NCBI GenBank assembly: GCA_016219455.1
Contig: JACRMZ010000053.1
Coordinates: 1 to 10,831, forward strand
DNA: 10,831 nt
Source of the DNA: Candidatus Aenigmatarchaeota archaeon
GTDB taxonomy: Archaea; Aenigmatarchaeota; Aenigmatarchaeia; PWEA01; JACRMZ01
Direction: 5' to 3'
The notes under the pieces: generated by a model
Told to the model about the DNA's origin: nothing
What the model saw: only the letters and a program-made list of their open reading frames with translations
Databases searched by the model: none
Shown here: positions 1 to 5,827 of the stretch, piece after piece
Position numbering within the stretch: the first letter of the stretch is position 1
How the letters are laid out: each line of letters starts with the position of its first letter
Position numbers and translations under genes: made by a program

Positions 1-482
1 TTGATACCTCCCGTGAGATACACCTTGGAGGGATGAAAAGCAATGTAACAATGCTATATGGCTACATCGAAAAGCCAGTCCACAGGATAGACCACATGAT
101 TGCTGCCCGCCAACTGCAAGACGAAACGCAGGGTTTCCAGGCGTTCATTCCGCTTGAGTACAATCCTGAGAACACGGTCCTCCAGAAGATGTACAACCTC
201 AAGCCTGTAGGGGCCATGGAAGACCTTAAGGTTTCCGCAGTTTCAAGGCTCATGCTTGACAACATCCCGCATACGAAGCTTGTGTGGCAGACTGTGGGAA
301 AGAAGACTGCGCAGTTGGCGCTTGATTTTGGCATAGATGACATAGGAGGCTCAAGCTTTGAGGAGAAGATACTCAACGCGACCTACGGCAAAACATTTGA
401 GAAGATACGGGAATCCGACCTGCCGTTTATCATACAACGCGCCGGAAAGACGCCTGTCAGGACTAACTCTGCTTATTTGTGA
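1..482 (+). CDS. mqnE: Aminofutalosine synthase MqnE, C-terminal part (5' end outside window)
   Basis: This is the C-terminal part of a radical-SAM enzyme of the MqnE/MqnC/CofH group. MqnE joins 3-[(1-carboxyvinyl)oxy]benzoate to S-adenosylmethionine to form aminofutalosine, the second step of the futalosine menaquinone route, in the cytoplasm. The frame is open from base 3, and residues before the ATG at 33 (…EIHLGG) fit the family, so that ATG is internal and the gene starts upstream of the window. Visible family segments are NVTMLYGYIE, HRIDHM, LQDETQGFQAFIPL and SRLMLDNIPH. The FQAFIPL…NPENT pattern favours MqnE over its paralogue MqnC, which appears separately at 1813. The CX3CX2C cluster motif lies outside the window. 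The stop is 4 nt before the next gene, and mqnA follows that gene, so this is one operon. Confidence 0.9.
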   Translation, partial: DTSREIHLGGMKSNVTMLYGYIEKPVHRIDHMIAARQLQDETQGFQAFIPLEYNPENTVLQKMYNLKPVGAMEDLKVSAVSRLMLDNIPHTKLVWQTVGKKTAQLALDFGIDDIGGSSFEEKILNATYGKTFEKIRESDLPFIIQRAGKTPVRTNSAYL

Positions 483-486
483 TACA

Positions 487-966
487 ATGAAACAATTCAT
501 CAAAGACGGATTCCAGGGGATTGCTTTTGGTGCCGTTGACGGCGTAGTCCTTGCTCTTGGGGTCCTTACAGGAATGAGCGTCCTCGGCGACAGGACAACG
601 GTTTTTCTGTCACTTTTTGCCACAGGGATAGCAGATGCATTTGGCAACGCCGTGGGGATGCATGTTGAGGAAGAGTCCGAAGGCAACACTTCGAGGCAGA
701 GGGTATGGGCAACCACCATATTGACGTTTATTGGCACAATAGTTGTTTTTGTCGTTCTCATAACCCCGATAATGCTGTTCCCGCTTTCGCTTGCAGTCAG
801 GGTATCTTGGGTGGTAGGAATGCTGCTCCTCATGGGCCTTGGGGCGATTGTCGCAACGCTCAGGGGATGGAAAAAGAGGATGATATCTGTGGAATATGCC
901 ACGTGGGGAGCCGTGGCGTCCGTAGTGTCCTATATACTTGTCGGGGCAGTGAAGGGAGCCATATGA
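487..966 (+). CDS. VIT1/CCC1-like integral membrane protein
   Basis: A 159-aa membrane protein resembling the VIT1/CCC1 family of vacuolar-type iron/manganese transporters and its shorter archaeal relatives. Helix 1 (about residues 10-32) carries GAVDGVVLALGVLTG with Asp18, like the family's G-x-x-DG signature. The next segment ends in IADAFGNAVGMHVEEESE (about 48-65), with Asp50 and the acidic cluster Glu61-65, like the metal-binding DAxxxxxGxxxxxxSE motif. Hydrophobic stretches follow at about 76-103, 105-125 and 138-156. It lacks the long cytosolic metal-binding domain of plant VIT1. It begins 4 nt after mqnE and overlaps mqnA by ATGA, so it is co-translated with quinone genes. Metal transport is inferred from family resemblance, and the substrate is unknown. 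The start is set by operon spacing; an upstream extension would run into mqnE. Confidence 0.72.
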   Translation: MKQFIKDGFQGIAFGAVDGVVLALGVLTGMSVLGDRTTVFLSLFATGIADAFGNAVGMHVEEESEGNTSRQRVWATTILTFIGTIVVFVVLITPIMLFPLSLAVRVSWVVGMLLLMGLGAIVATLRGWKKRMISVEYATWGAVASVVSYILVGAVKGAI

Positions 967-1706
967 AGCTTGGAATCATCGATTACATAAACATTCTTCC
1001 GGTAACCTGCGCACTCGAGCACGGAAAAGTCCCCTTTGGCGGGGAGATAGTCAAGGGTGTCCCTTCAGAGCTCAACAAAAAATTCGCTTCCGGCGAGCTT
1101 GACGCAAGCTTCATTTCTTCAATAGAGTTCGCCAGGACTGGAGGCGTTCTTGGCGAGCATTGCATAGCATCACATGGCGAAGTCAAGAGCGTTTTATTGC
1201 TGTCGTTTGTGCCTATAAGCAAAATAAAAACGATACATTTGACAAAGGAGTCGGCGACCTCTTCTGTCCTCCTCAAAATCCTGATGAAAAGCGCTTTTGG
1301 TGACAGCCCAGTTTACACTGAAGGCAACGCAGACGCAGAGCTTGTTATCGGCGATGCGGCACTGCAGAAAGCGCGTTCCCGCGATTACCTGCTGGACCTG
1401 GGAAAGGCGTGGTCTGAATTCTCAAGGGAACCAATGGTCTTCGGCGTTTTTGCCTACAAAAACGGCTTGCACGCAGATGATAAAAAAAAGATACTTTCCG
1501 CCATCAGAGCGTCTGAAGAATGGGGCAAGAAGAACATGAGGGAAATAATAGATTACGCTTCTCGCAAGGCCGGCATAGACCGCGGCGTCGTCAAAGAGTA
1601 TTATTCCCTGCTGTCATTCACGCTTGGAGTTGGGGAGAAGCGCGGCCTGCGGAAGTTCTATGAGAACGCCAAAAAGCTCGGCGAGATAGGAAAGGCCCCA
1701 TTTTAA
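963..1706 (+). CDS. mqnA: Chorismate dehydratase MqnA
   Basis: A 247-aa protein of the MqnA family, a periplasmic-binding-protein-like fold used as a cytoplasmic enzyme. It removes water from chorismate to give 3-[(1-carboxyvinyl)oxy]benzoate, the first committed step of the futalosine menaquinone pathway and the substrate of MqnE. Family signatures are the N-terminal GIIDYINILPV (4-14), GVPSELNKKFASGELD (32-47), FISSIEFAR (50-58), IASHGEVKSVLL (68-79), the Thr/Ser-rich ATSSVLLKIL (98-107) and LVIGDAAL (127-134) followed by YLLDLGKAW. It is at the short end for the family but complete. The ATG at 963 overlaps the upstream stop in ATGA and gives the expected N-terminus; a longer upstream reading would overlap the VIT-like gene. 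MqnD, a paralogue with the same fold, is less likely because the ISSIE and IGD segments are MqnA-like. Confidence 0.9.
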   Translation: MKLGIIDYINILPVTCALEHGKVPFGGEIVKGVPSELNKKFASGELDASFISSIEFARTGGVLGEHCIASHGEVKSVLLLSFVPISKIKTIHLTKESATSSVLLKILMKSAFGDSPVYTEGNADAELVIGDAALQKARSRDYLLDLGKAWSEFSREPMVFGVFAYKNGLHADDKKKILSAIRASEEWGKKNMREIIDYASRKAGIDRGVVKEYYSLLSFTLGVGEKRGLRKFYENAKKLGEIGKAPF

Positions 1707-1709
1707 CGC

Positions 1710-1725
1710 AACAGTTAAATCCCTT
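1710..1725 (+). repeat. 16-bp direct repeat, copy 1 (upstream promoter-like element)
   Basis: AACAGTTAAATCCCTT begins 3 nt after the mqnA stop and recurs exactly at 1780-1795, 70 bp downstream. It contains a TATA-like GTTAAAT. If it is a promoter, transcription would begin near 1741-1743, inside the second arm of the 1730-1750 hairpin. It may be an operator half or a second promoter for mqnC; the role is inferred. Confidence 0.6.
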
Positions 1726-1729
1726 CCAC

Positions 1730-1750
1730 AAGAAGGGGAGACCCCTTCTT
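1730..1750 (+). other. Perfect 9-bp inverted repeat with 3-nt loop
   Basis: AAGAAGGGG, AGA, CCCCTTCTT: nine of nine bases pair. It lies between mqnA and mqnC and between the two copies of the 16-bp repeat. No T-run follows, so it does not look like an intrinsic terminator. It could be a protein-binding palindrome in DNA, an end-protecting hairpin for the mqnE-VIT-mqnA mRNA, or part of an mqnC leader made from the upstream promoter copy. Confidence 0.7.
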
Positions 1751-1779
1751 ACTGGGCTATCATCCCCCACTTTGCTGAA

Positions 1780-1795
1780 AACAGTTAAATCCCTT
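1780..1795 (+). promoter_or_regulatory. mqnC promoter; 16-bp direct repeat, copy 2
   Basis: The second exact copy of the repeat at 1710-1725. Its TTAAAT (1785-1790) is centred about 25 nt before the mqnC ATG at 1813, the archaeal TATA-to-start distance, so the mqnC mRNA is probably leaderless. No Shine-Dalgarno sequence precedes the ATG. Confidence 0.65.
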
Positions 1796-1812
1796 ATTCT
1801 TCAGTAAAGCGT

Positions 1813-2937
1813 ATGGATTCGTCAGGGATTCTGGAAAAGGCGCTTTCAGGCGACAGGATAACAATAAAGGAAGGCTCGTATCTTTACGAGAACGCCCCCC
1901 TGACTGAACTTGGCGCGGCTGCGCAGTCGCTGAGAAACGCGCGCTGGGACCCAAAGACTGTCACGTTTGTCATAGACAGGAACATAAACTACACCAATAT
2001 CTGCAACGTTGACTGCAAATTCTGTGCGTTCTACAGGAAGCCAACTGCTCCAGACACATACACGCTGACGAAAGAGCATGTACTAAAAAAGGTCGGGGAG
2101 CTTGTTGCGCTTGGTGGCACGCAGGTCCTCCTTCAGGGCGGGCTGAACCCCAAGATAAAGTGGGAGTATTACATCGAGTTGCTTGAGGCAATCAGCGACG
2201 CGTTCCCGACAGTCGACATACATTCATTTTCCCCCACAGAGATAGAGTTCTTCGCAAAATATTACCACAAAACCATAAGGCAGGTTCTTGAAGAGCTGCG
2301 CGATGCAGGCCTGAAATCGCTTCCCGGAGGCGGAGCGGAAATCCTAGTCGACCGTGTCCGGCAGCTCGTTAGCCCTCACAAGATAACGGCAAAGGGCTGG
2401 CTCAATGTCATGGAAGAGGCGGCAAAGCTCGGCATGAGAACGACTGCGACAATGACATACGGTTTTTTTGAGACCATAGACGAAAGGATGGAGCACTTTG
2501 ACGTGCTTCGCCAGCTCCAGGACAAATACGGCTCATTCACTGCGTTCATCCCATGGAGCATGCAGCCAGAGCAGACGGAGCTAGAGGGTCAGTTCGAGAA
2601 ATCAACAGCAACGGATTACCTGAGGACCATAGCGCTTTCAAGGATAATGATGGATAACTTTGCGTCAATACAGGCAGGATGGGTTACTGAGGGTACCAAG
2701 TCCGCGCAGATGGCCCTGCATTTTGGCGCCAATGACTTTGGCGGCATCCTGATGGAAGAAAATGTTGTTTCTGCAACAGGCGTAACGTTTTGGACAGATC
2801 TTGAGGAAGTCCTGCGTTTAATCAAGGAAGCGGGTTTTGTGCCTTCCCAAAGGAACACCTATTATAAGATACTCAAGCGCTACGACACGTATGAGAGGCC
2901 GGAACTGAAGAAGAATGCCCTCATGGTTCTCAGGTAA
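1813..2937 (+). CDS. mqnC: Cyclic dehypoxanthinyl futalosine synthase MqnC
   Basis: A 374-aa radical-SAM enzyme, full length for the family. MqnC cyclises dehypoxanthine futalosine to cyclic dehypoxanthinyl futalosine, the precursor of 1,4-dihydroxy-6-naphthoate in menaquinone synthesis. The [4Fe-4S] motif is CX3CX2C at Cys64, Cys68 and Cys71 (NICNVDCKFCAFYR). It is followed by LGGTQVLLQGGLNP (about 99-112), HSFSPTEIEFF (about 136-146), LKSLPGGGAEIL, TTATMTYGFFET and SFTAFIPWSMQPEQTEL. FIPW…EQTEL is characteristic of MqnC and separates it from MqnE (FIPL…NPENT) and CofH. It sits 106 nt after mqnA behind its own predicted promoter and is probably transcribed apart from mqnE-VIT-mqnA. The ATG at 1813 is favoured because it gives a normal N-terminus and a TATA-like element lies about 25 nt upstream. 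Confidence 0.93.
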   Translation: MDSSGILEKALSGDRITIKEGSYLYENAPLTELGAAAQSLRNARWDPKTVTFVIDRNINYTNICNVDCKFCAFYRKPTAPDTYTLTKEHVLKKVGELVALGGTQVLLQGGLNPKIKWEYYIELLEAISDAFPTVDIHSFSPTEIEFFAKYYHKTIRQVLEELRDAGLKSLPGGGAEILVDRVRQLVSPHKITAKGWLNVMEEAAKLGMRTTATMTYGFFETIDERMEHFDVLRQLQDKYGSFTAFIPWSMQPEQTELEGQFEKSTATDYLRTIALSRIMMDNFASIQAGWVTEGTKSAQMALHFGANDFGGILMEENVVSATGVTFWTDLEEVLRLIKEAGFVPSQRNTYYKILKRYDTYERPELKKNALMVLR

Positions 2938-2940
2938 AGC

Positions 2941-2949
2941 TTTTTTAAC
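2941..2949 (+). promoter_or_regulatory. Probable alaX promoter (TATA-like), also a T-run after mqnC
   Basis: TTTTTTAAC lies 4 nt after the mqnC stop and is centred about 26 nt before the alaX GTG at 2971, which implies a leaderless alaX transcript. The T6 tract could also help end the mqnC transcript, since archaeal termination relies on T-runs. Confidence 0.55.
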
Positions 2950-2970
2950 TGCCCCGATAAAATCAATTTT

Positions 2971-3675
2971 GTGGAAGCCCTTTATCTGACTGATTCATAT
3001 CTGCGGGATTTCCGCTCGTTTGTCACGTCAGTTGATGGGGCAAAAGTAGAGCTTTCAAAGACTGCCTTTTATCCGACTGGTGGCGGGCAGCCTAACGATA
3101 CGGGAAGGATACGCTTTGGCAACGACGAGTTTGCGGTTTTGGATGTCAAAAAAGAAGGGGAGAGGATAACGCATTTTTTGAACGAGCCCCCGTCCTTCTC
3201 CGTCCACGACGAAGTCCGGGGGGAGCTTGACTGGGAGCGCCGCTACACGTTCATGAGGATGCATACAGCTTCCCATATTCTCGCATCAGTTTTCTATTCA
3301 AGGCACAAAGCGCTGATAACTGGCAACCAGATAGGCCTTGAAAACACGCGCTTTGATTTCTCCATACAGGATTTCGACCGCGGAAAGATTGAGGAATGTG
3401 TAGAGCTGGCCAACGAAGCGATAGGCAAAAAAGCAAACGTCAAGATTTCCTTCATGAGGCGCCAAGACGCATTAAAGATACCAGCGATAATCAAGCTTGC
3501 AGGCGCGCTCCCCCCGTCAATAGACACGCTGAGGGTTGTTGAAATCGATGGGATTGACATCCAAGCGGATGGAGGGACGCACGTTTCAAACACAGGTGAA
3601 ATAGGCAAGATAGAGCTCGCTTCCATGGAGAACAAGGGAAAGGACAACAGGAGGATTTACTTCAGGCTTGTTTAG
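2971..3675 (+). CDS. alaX: Alanyl-tRNA editing protein AlaX (medium type)
   Basis: A 234-aa free-standing editing domain homologous to the C-terminal part of alanyl-tRNA synthetase. AlaX hydrolyses Ser-tRNA(Ala) or Gly-tRNA(Ala) in trans. The N-terminal beta-barrel segment carries the glycine-rich FYPTGGGQPNDTG (33-45), present in medium-length AlaX. The Zn/catalytic HxxxH is His98-TAS-His102. The second metal pair, usually Cys-x3-His, appears as Asp200-GGT-His204 in IQADGGTHVSNTGEIG; Asp in place of Cys may be a lineage variant rather than a defect, but I could not verify this. The start is GTG, supported by the TATA-like tract about 26 nt upstream and by the family N-terminus. It appears to be a single-gene unit and has no evident link to its neighbours. 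Confidence 0.92.
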   Translation: MEALYLTDSYLRDFRSFVTSVDGAKVELSKTAFYPTGGGQPNDTGRIRFGNDEFAVLDVKKEGERITHFLNEPPSFSVHDEVRGELDWERRYTFMRMHTASHILASVFYSRHKALITGNQIGLENTRFDFSIQDFDRGKIEECVELANEAIGKKANVKISFMRRQDALKIPAIIKLAGALPPSIDTLRVVEIDGIDIQADGGTHVSNTGEIGKIELASMENKGKDNRRIYFRLV

Positions 3676-3684
3676 TTTTAATAG
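3674..3684 (+). promoter_or_regulatory. Promoter of the fluoride riboswitch/crcB transcript
   Basis: AGTTTTAATAG overlaps the alaX stop. Its centre, about 3679, is 25-26 nt upstream of G3705, the first base of the riboswitch, so the transcript would start almost exactly at the aptamer. The surrounding T-rich stretch (3671-3690) may also terminate alaX. Confidence 0.5.
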
Positions 3685-3703
3685 TTTTCAGATGAATAGT
3701 AAT

Positions 3704-3760
3704 AGGTGATGAAGTCCGCCATGCTCTGCAAAACCGCTTCTTTAAGCTGATGACTTCTGG
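3704..3760 (+). promoter_or_regulatory. Fluoride riboswitch (crcB RNA motif)
   Basis: The sequence matches the fluoride aptamer architecture. P1 is GAAGTC (3711-3716) with GACTTC (3752-3757), six pairs. The distal stem is GCTT (3736-3739) with AAGC (3744-3747), with loop CTTT. The pseudoknot is GGT(G) at 3705-3708 with (C)GCC at 3717-3720. Conserved segments AGGTGATG, AAACCGCT and AGCTGATGA are present in order, closely resembling known bacterial and thermophile examples. The joining segment (3721-3735) is a little longer than in the compact Thermotoga version, and the 3' end reads TTCTGG instead of the usual CTAC. It ends 6 nt before the crcB ATG and no terminator hairpin follows, so control is probably translational, with GGTG (3759-3762) as a possible weak ribosome site. 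It fits a fluoride-induced switch for the fluoride channel gene. Confidence 0.92.
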
Positions 3761-3766
3761 TGTGGT

Positions 3767-4150
3767 ATGCATCTGTTATTGTTTGTCGGTTTGGGGGGGT
3801 TCATTGGCGCCGTGGCGCGCTACCTATTAGGGGCATGGATACAGCCCAGCTTTTCATCATTCCCTGCAGGGACACTTGCCATAAACGTCTCAGGGAGTTT
3901 TTTCATAGGGCTGATAATGTATGCATCGGAGTATTTGGGTGCCTTTAGCCAGGAAACCCGGGTATTTTTGTCAATCGGGGTGCTTGGTGCCTTCACCACG
4001 CTTTCAACGTTCAGTTATGAGACGTTCAGGCTGATTGAGGGAAAGCAGTTCATGCTGGCCGGTGCAAACATATTTCTTACAATATTCTTGTCGTTGCTTG
4101 CCGTTTATTGCGGGAGGGTTGCCATAACAGTGATGGGGGGATTGAAATGA
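3767..4150 (+). CDS. crcB: Fluoride channel CrcB/Fluc
   Basis: A 127-aa four-helix membrane protein, the normal size for CrcB (Fluc), a dual-topology dimeric channel that lets fluoride leave the cell. Signatures are GLGGFIGAVARYLLG (8-22), GTLAINVSGSF (35-45, with the conserved Asn40) and the phenylalanine-containing GAFTTLSTFSYET (74-86), which lines the fluoride path. A single copy is seen in the window, consistent with a homodimer. It is preceded directly by a fluoride riboswitch, which supports the function, and its TGA overlaps the ATG of the DUF190 gene (ATGA). The ATG at 3767 is chosen because it immediately follows the riboswitch and gives the usual short N-terminus. Confidence 0.95.
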   Translation: MHLLLFVGLGGFIGAVARYLLGAWIQPSFSSFPAGTLAINVSGSFFIGLIMYASEYLGAFSQETRVFLSIGVLGAFTTLSTFSYETFRLIEGKQFMLAGANIFLTIFLSLLAVYCGRVAITVMGGLK

Positions 4151-4488
4151 AGAAAGAAAGCGAAGCTGTTTTGCTGAGGATATTCATTGGCGAGTCTGAT
4201 ATGCACGAAGGAAAGCCCTTGTATAAGCACCTGTTGGAGCTTTTCAGGAAAGAGGGGATTTCCGGGGCCACTGTACTGCGGGGCATAGGAGGCTACGGCA
4301 AGACAAGCCATCTTCGCACAACTTCTATATTGAGGCTCTCTTCAGACCTCCCTGTTGCCATAGAAATTGTTGATACCAGAGAGAATATAGAGAGAATAAA
4401 GCCCCTGCTTGATGGCAAGGTTAACGGCGGCCTGATAACCGAAGAGACAGTGAAAATAATCTATTATGAAGGGAAGACGGGGAAGTGA
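4147..4488 (+). CDS. DUF190 family protein (PII-like fold)
   Basis: A 113-aa soluble protein of the DUF190 family, known to be PII/GlnB-like in fold and frequently encoded beside crcB. Visible features are the N-terminal LLRIFIGESDMHEGKPLY (9-26), LLELFRKEGISGATVLRGIG (29-48) with GGYG next to it, and a hydrophobic strand PVAIEIVDT (69-77) before VKIIYYEGK. These match the family core of two beta-alpha-beta units. Its ATG lies within the crcB stop (ATGA) and a purine-rich stretch (GGGGGATTG) precedes it, so it is translated with crcB. A regulatory or sensory role for the fluoride channel is inferred from context only; the biochemical function of DUF190 is not established as far as I know. Confidence 0.9.
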   Translation: MKKESEAVLLRIFIGESDMHEGKPLYKHLLELFRKEGISGATVLRGIGGYGKTSHLRTTSILRLSSDLPVAIEIVDTRENIERIKPLLDGKVNGGLITEETVKIIYYEGKTGK

Positions 4489-4491
4489 CGG

Positions 4492-4497
4492 TTTTTT
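4492..4497 (+). terminator. T-run after DUF190 gene
   Basis: A T6 tract begins 4 nt after the DUF190 stop. Archaeal RNA polymerase can stop at such tracts without a hairpin, and the next gene has its own promoter-like element. Support is limited to this one run. Confidence 0.35.
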
Positions 4498-4523
4498 GGA
4501 TTTGGAATGAATATGGGAAAACG

Positions 4524-4533
4524 CTTATTAACC
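4524..4533 (+). promoter_or_regulatory. Probable promoter of the thiol-redox operon
   Basis: CTTATTAACC is a TATA-like element centred about 34 nt before the ATG at 4563. That places the transcript start near 4554 and leaves a leader of about 9 nt, unlike the leaderless genes nearby. AGGCG (4553-4557) could act as a weak ribosome site. Confidence 0.45.
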
Positions 4534-4562
4534 GCCTTTGGGACATCATATTAGGCGATTGT

Positions 4563-5114
4563 ATGAAACTAGGCATATTTGGCATATTGTTCATAGCGCT
4601 CATCCTTGGATGCGCTTCCACTAGAGACAATATAATTGATAAATCAATGGAAAAAACTACGGAAAACAATGAATCAACGGCAATGATAAAGAACGCCACC
4701 GATGTGATGGATAAGGGAAAAGACGCAATGATGCCGTTTTCTTTCACGGGCAAAAGGCTTGCAGGGAAAGACTCACCATTGATAGAATTCAACAAGGCCG
4801 ATTATGACAGCGCGCTAAAGACGGATAAACTAGTGGTTTTGTATTTCTACGCCAACTGGTGCCCGGTATGCAGGAACGAAGTCCCCAACGGCCTTGAGGC
4901 GTCTTTCAACGAGATTGAAGGCGACAAAGTCGTCGGGTTCAGGGTAAACTACAGGGACGATGAGACAAGCCAGGATGAAGTTGATTTGGCAAGGGAGTAT
5001 GGAATAGGATACCAGCACACAAAGGTGTTCATAAAAGGCAAAGACCGCGTGTTAAAATCGCCGGAAGGCTGGGACAAGAAAAGGTATCTTGACGAGATAC
5101 AGAAGTATGCGTGA
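4563..5114 (+). CDS. Thioredoxin-fold lipoprotein
   Basis: A 183-aa exported protein. The N-terminus is a lipoprotein signal (MKLGIFGILFIALILGC) with Cys17 as the probable lipidated residue. A polar, Asn/Thr/Met-rich linker (about 18-65) would hold the domain away from the membrane. The thioredoxin fold follows: LVVLYFYANWCPVC with redox Cys100 and Cys103, then helix and strand elements to the end. The position normally held by the cis-proline (…TPT…) reads Tyr-Gln-His152-Thr153, so the loop facing the CXXC is altered. CcdA and a DipZ-type thioredoxin follow in the same operon, so it is probably reduced by CcdA and acts on extracytoplasmic disulfides. The start at 4563 is preferred over a GTG at 4485, which would overlap the DUF190 gene and spoil the signal peptide. 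Confidence 0.85.
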   Translation: MKLGIFGILFIALILGCASTRDNIIDKSMEKTTENNESTAMIKNATDVMDKGKDAMMPFSFTGKRLAGKDSPLIEFNKADYDSALKTDKLVVLYFYANWCPVCRNEVPNGLEASFNEIEGDKVVGFRVNYRDDETSQDEVDLAREYGIGYQHTKVFIKGKDRVLKSPEGWDKKRYLDEIQKYA

Positions 5115-5827
5115 TTATTATGGCTGATGTGACAATCATTGTGGCGTTCCTTGCAGGGATAGTGTCATTCGCCTCGCCCTGCGTTTTGCCAATCATACCC
5201 GGTTTCCTCTCCTATCTTGCCGGCAGTTCCCTTAAGGACGCCAAGCAGAACAGGTGGGACATTTTCATCAACAGCGCCTTTTTTGTCCTAGGGTTTTCGC
5301 TTGTGTTTTCTGCTTTAGGCGTCCTCCTTAATACAATACTTGAGAAATTCGCCTACGATGCCCAAGCATGGCTTGCAAGGATTGGTGGAGCAATGATGAT
5401 ATTCTTTGGATTGTACCTTCTCGGCCTTGTGAGAATACCGTTCCTTGAGACAGAGCACAAGGCGATACAGGCAACGAAGCTGAAGTCCCGGTACCTGACA
5501 TCGTTGTTGTTTGGCGCAGGATTTGCCGCAGGATGGACTCCGTGCGTCAGCTCTGCCCTTGGCGCGATACTTGGACTCGCGGCAAGCCATCCAGGAACTG
5601 CCTTTTACCTTTTGATGGCATACACGCTGGGCCTTGGAGTGCCGTTCCTTGCTGTTGGATTGTTCACTACGCAGGCATCAGAGTTCATAAGAAAAAACGC
5701 TCAGAACATGGCAAAACTTAGCAAAGTTTTTGGGGTCGTCCTAATCGCCCTTGGAGTGCTTGTCTTCACACAGCAGCTGAGCCGCGTAGCCAATTTCGAT
5801 ATACTCAATAAGATTCTCCTGGGATGA
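5111..5827 (+). CDS. ccdA: Thiol-disulfide transporter CcdA/DsbD transmembrane domain
   Basis: A 238-aa polytopic membrane protein of the CcdA family (235 aa if it starts at ATG 5120). It moves reducing power from cytoplasmic thioredoxin across the membrane to extracytoplasmic thioredoxin-like proteins. The two redox cysteines lie in the conserved paired motifs FASPCVLPIIPGFLSYLAG (Cys21 counted from ATG 5120) and GWTPCVSSALGAILGLA (Cys142). About six hydrophobic helices are visible, in two inverted halves. The GTG at 5111 overlaps the lipoprotein stop as GTGA, favouring translational coupling, but the family N-terminus begins most naturally at the ATG at 5120; either is possible. The stop overlaps the next start in ATGA. 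Both neighbours carry thioredoxin folds and are the likely electron acceptors. Confidence 0.92.
   Translation: MIIMADVTIIVAFLAGIVSFASPCVLPIIPGFLSYLAGSSLKDAKQNRWDIFINSAFFVLGFSLVFSALGVLLNTILEKFAYDAQAWLARIGGAMMIFFGLYLLGLVRIPFLETEHKAIQATKLKSRYLTSLLFGAGFAAGWTPCVSSALGAILGLAASHPGTAFYLLMAYTLGLGVPFLAVGLFTTQASEFIRKNAQNMAKLSKVFGVVLIALGVLVFTQQLSRVANFDILNKILLG

Noticed and set aside
351..902. Minus-strand ORF of 183 codons
   Set aside because: Antisense shadow of mqnE and the VIT-like gene; Ser/Thr/Pro-rich composition typical of a shadow frame.
705..962. N-terminal extension of mqnA starting at 705
   Set aside because: It lies inside the VIT-like gene in another frame, gives no family similarity, and the ATG at 963 yields the proper MqnA N-terminus.
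1730..1750. Hairpin as a bacterial-type intrinsic terminator of mqnA
   Set aside because: No U-run follows the stem, and the loop/stem is equally consistent with an operator palindrome.
3737..3747. TATA-like CTTCTTTAAGC about 25 nt before crcB
   Set aside because: It forms the distal stem-loop of the fluoride riboswitch; a start here would remove the aptamer, and a better-placed promoter lies at 3674-3684.
4485..4562. Longer thioredoxin lipoprotein from GTG 4485
   Set aside because: It would overlap DUF190 and the promoter-like element, and would bury the lipoprotein signal peptide behind 26 residues.
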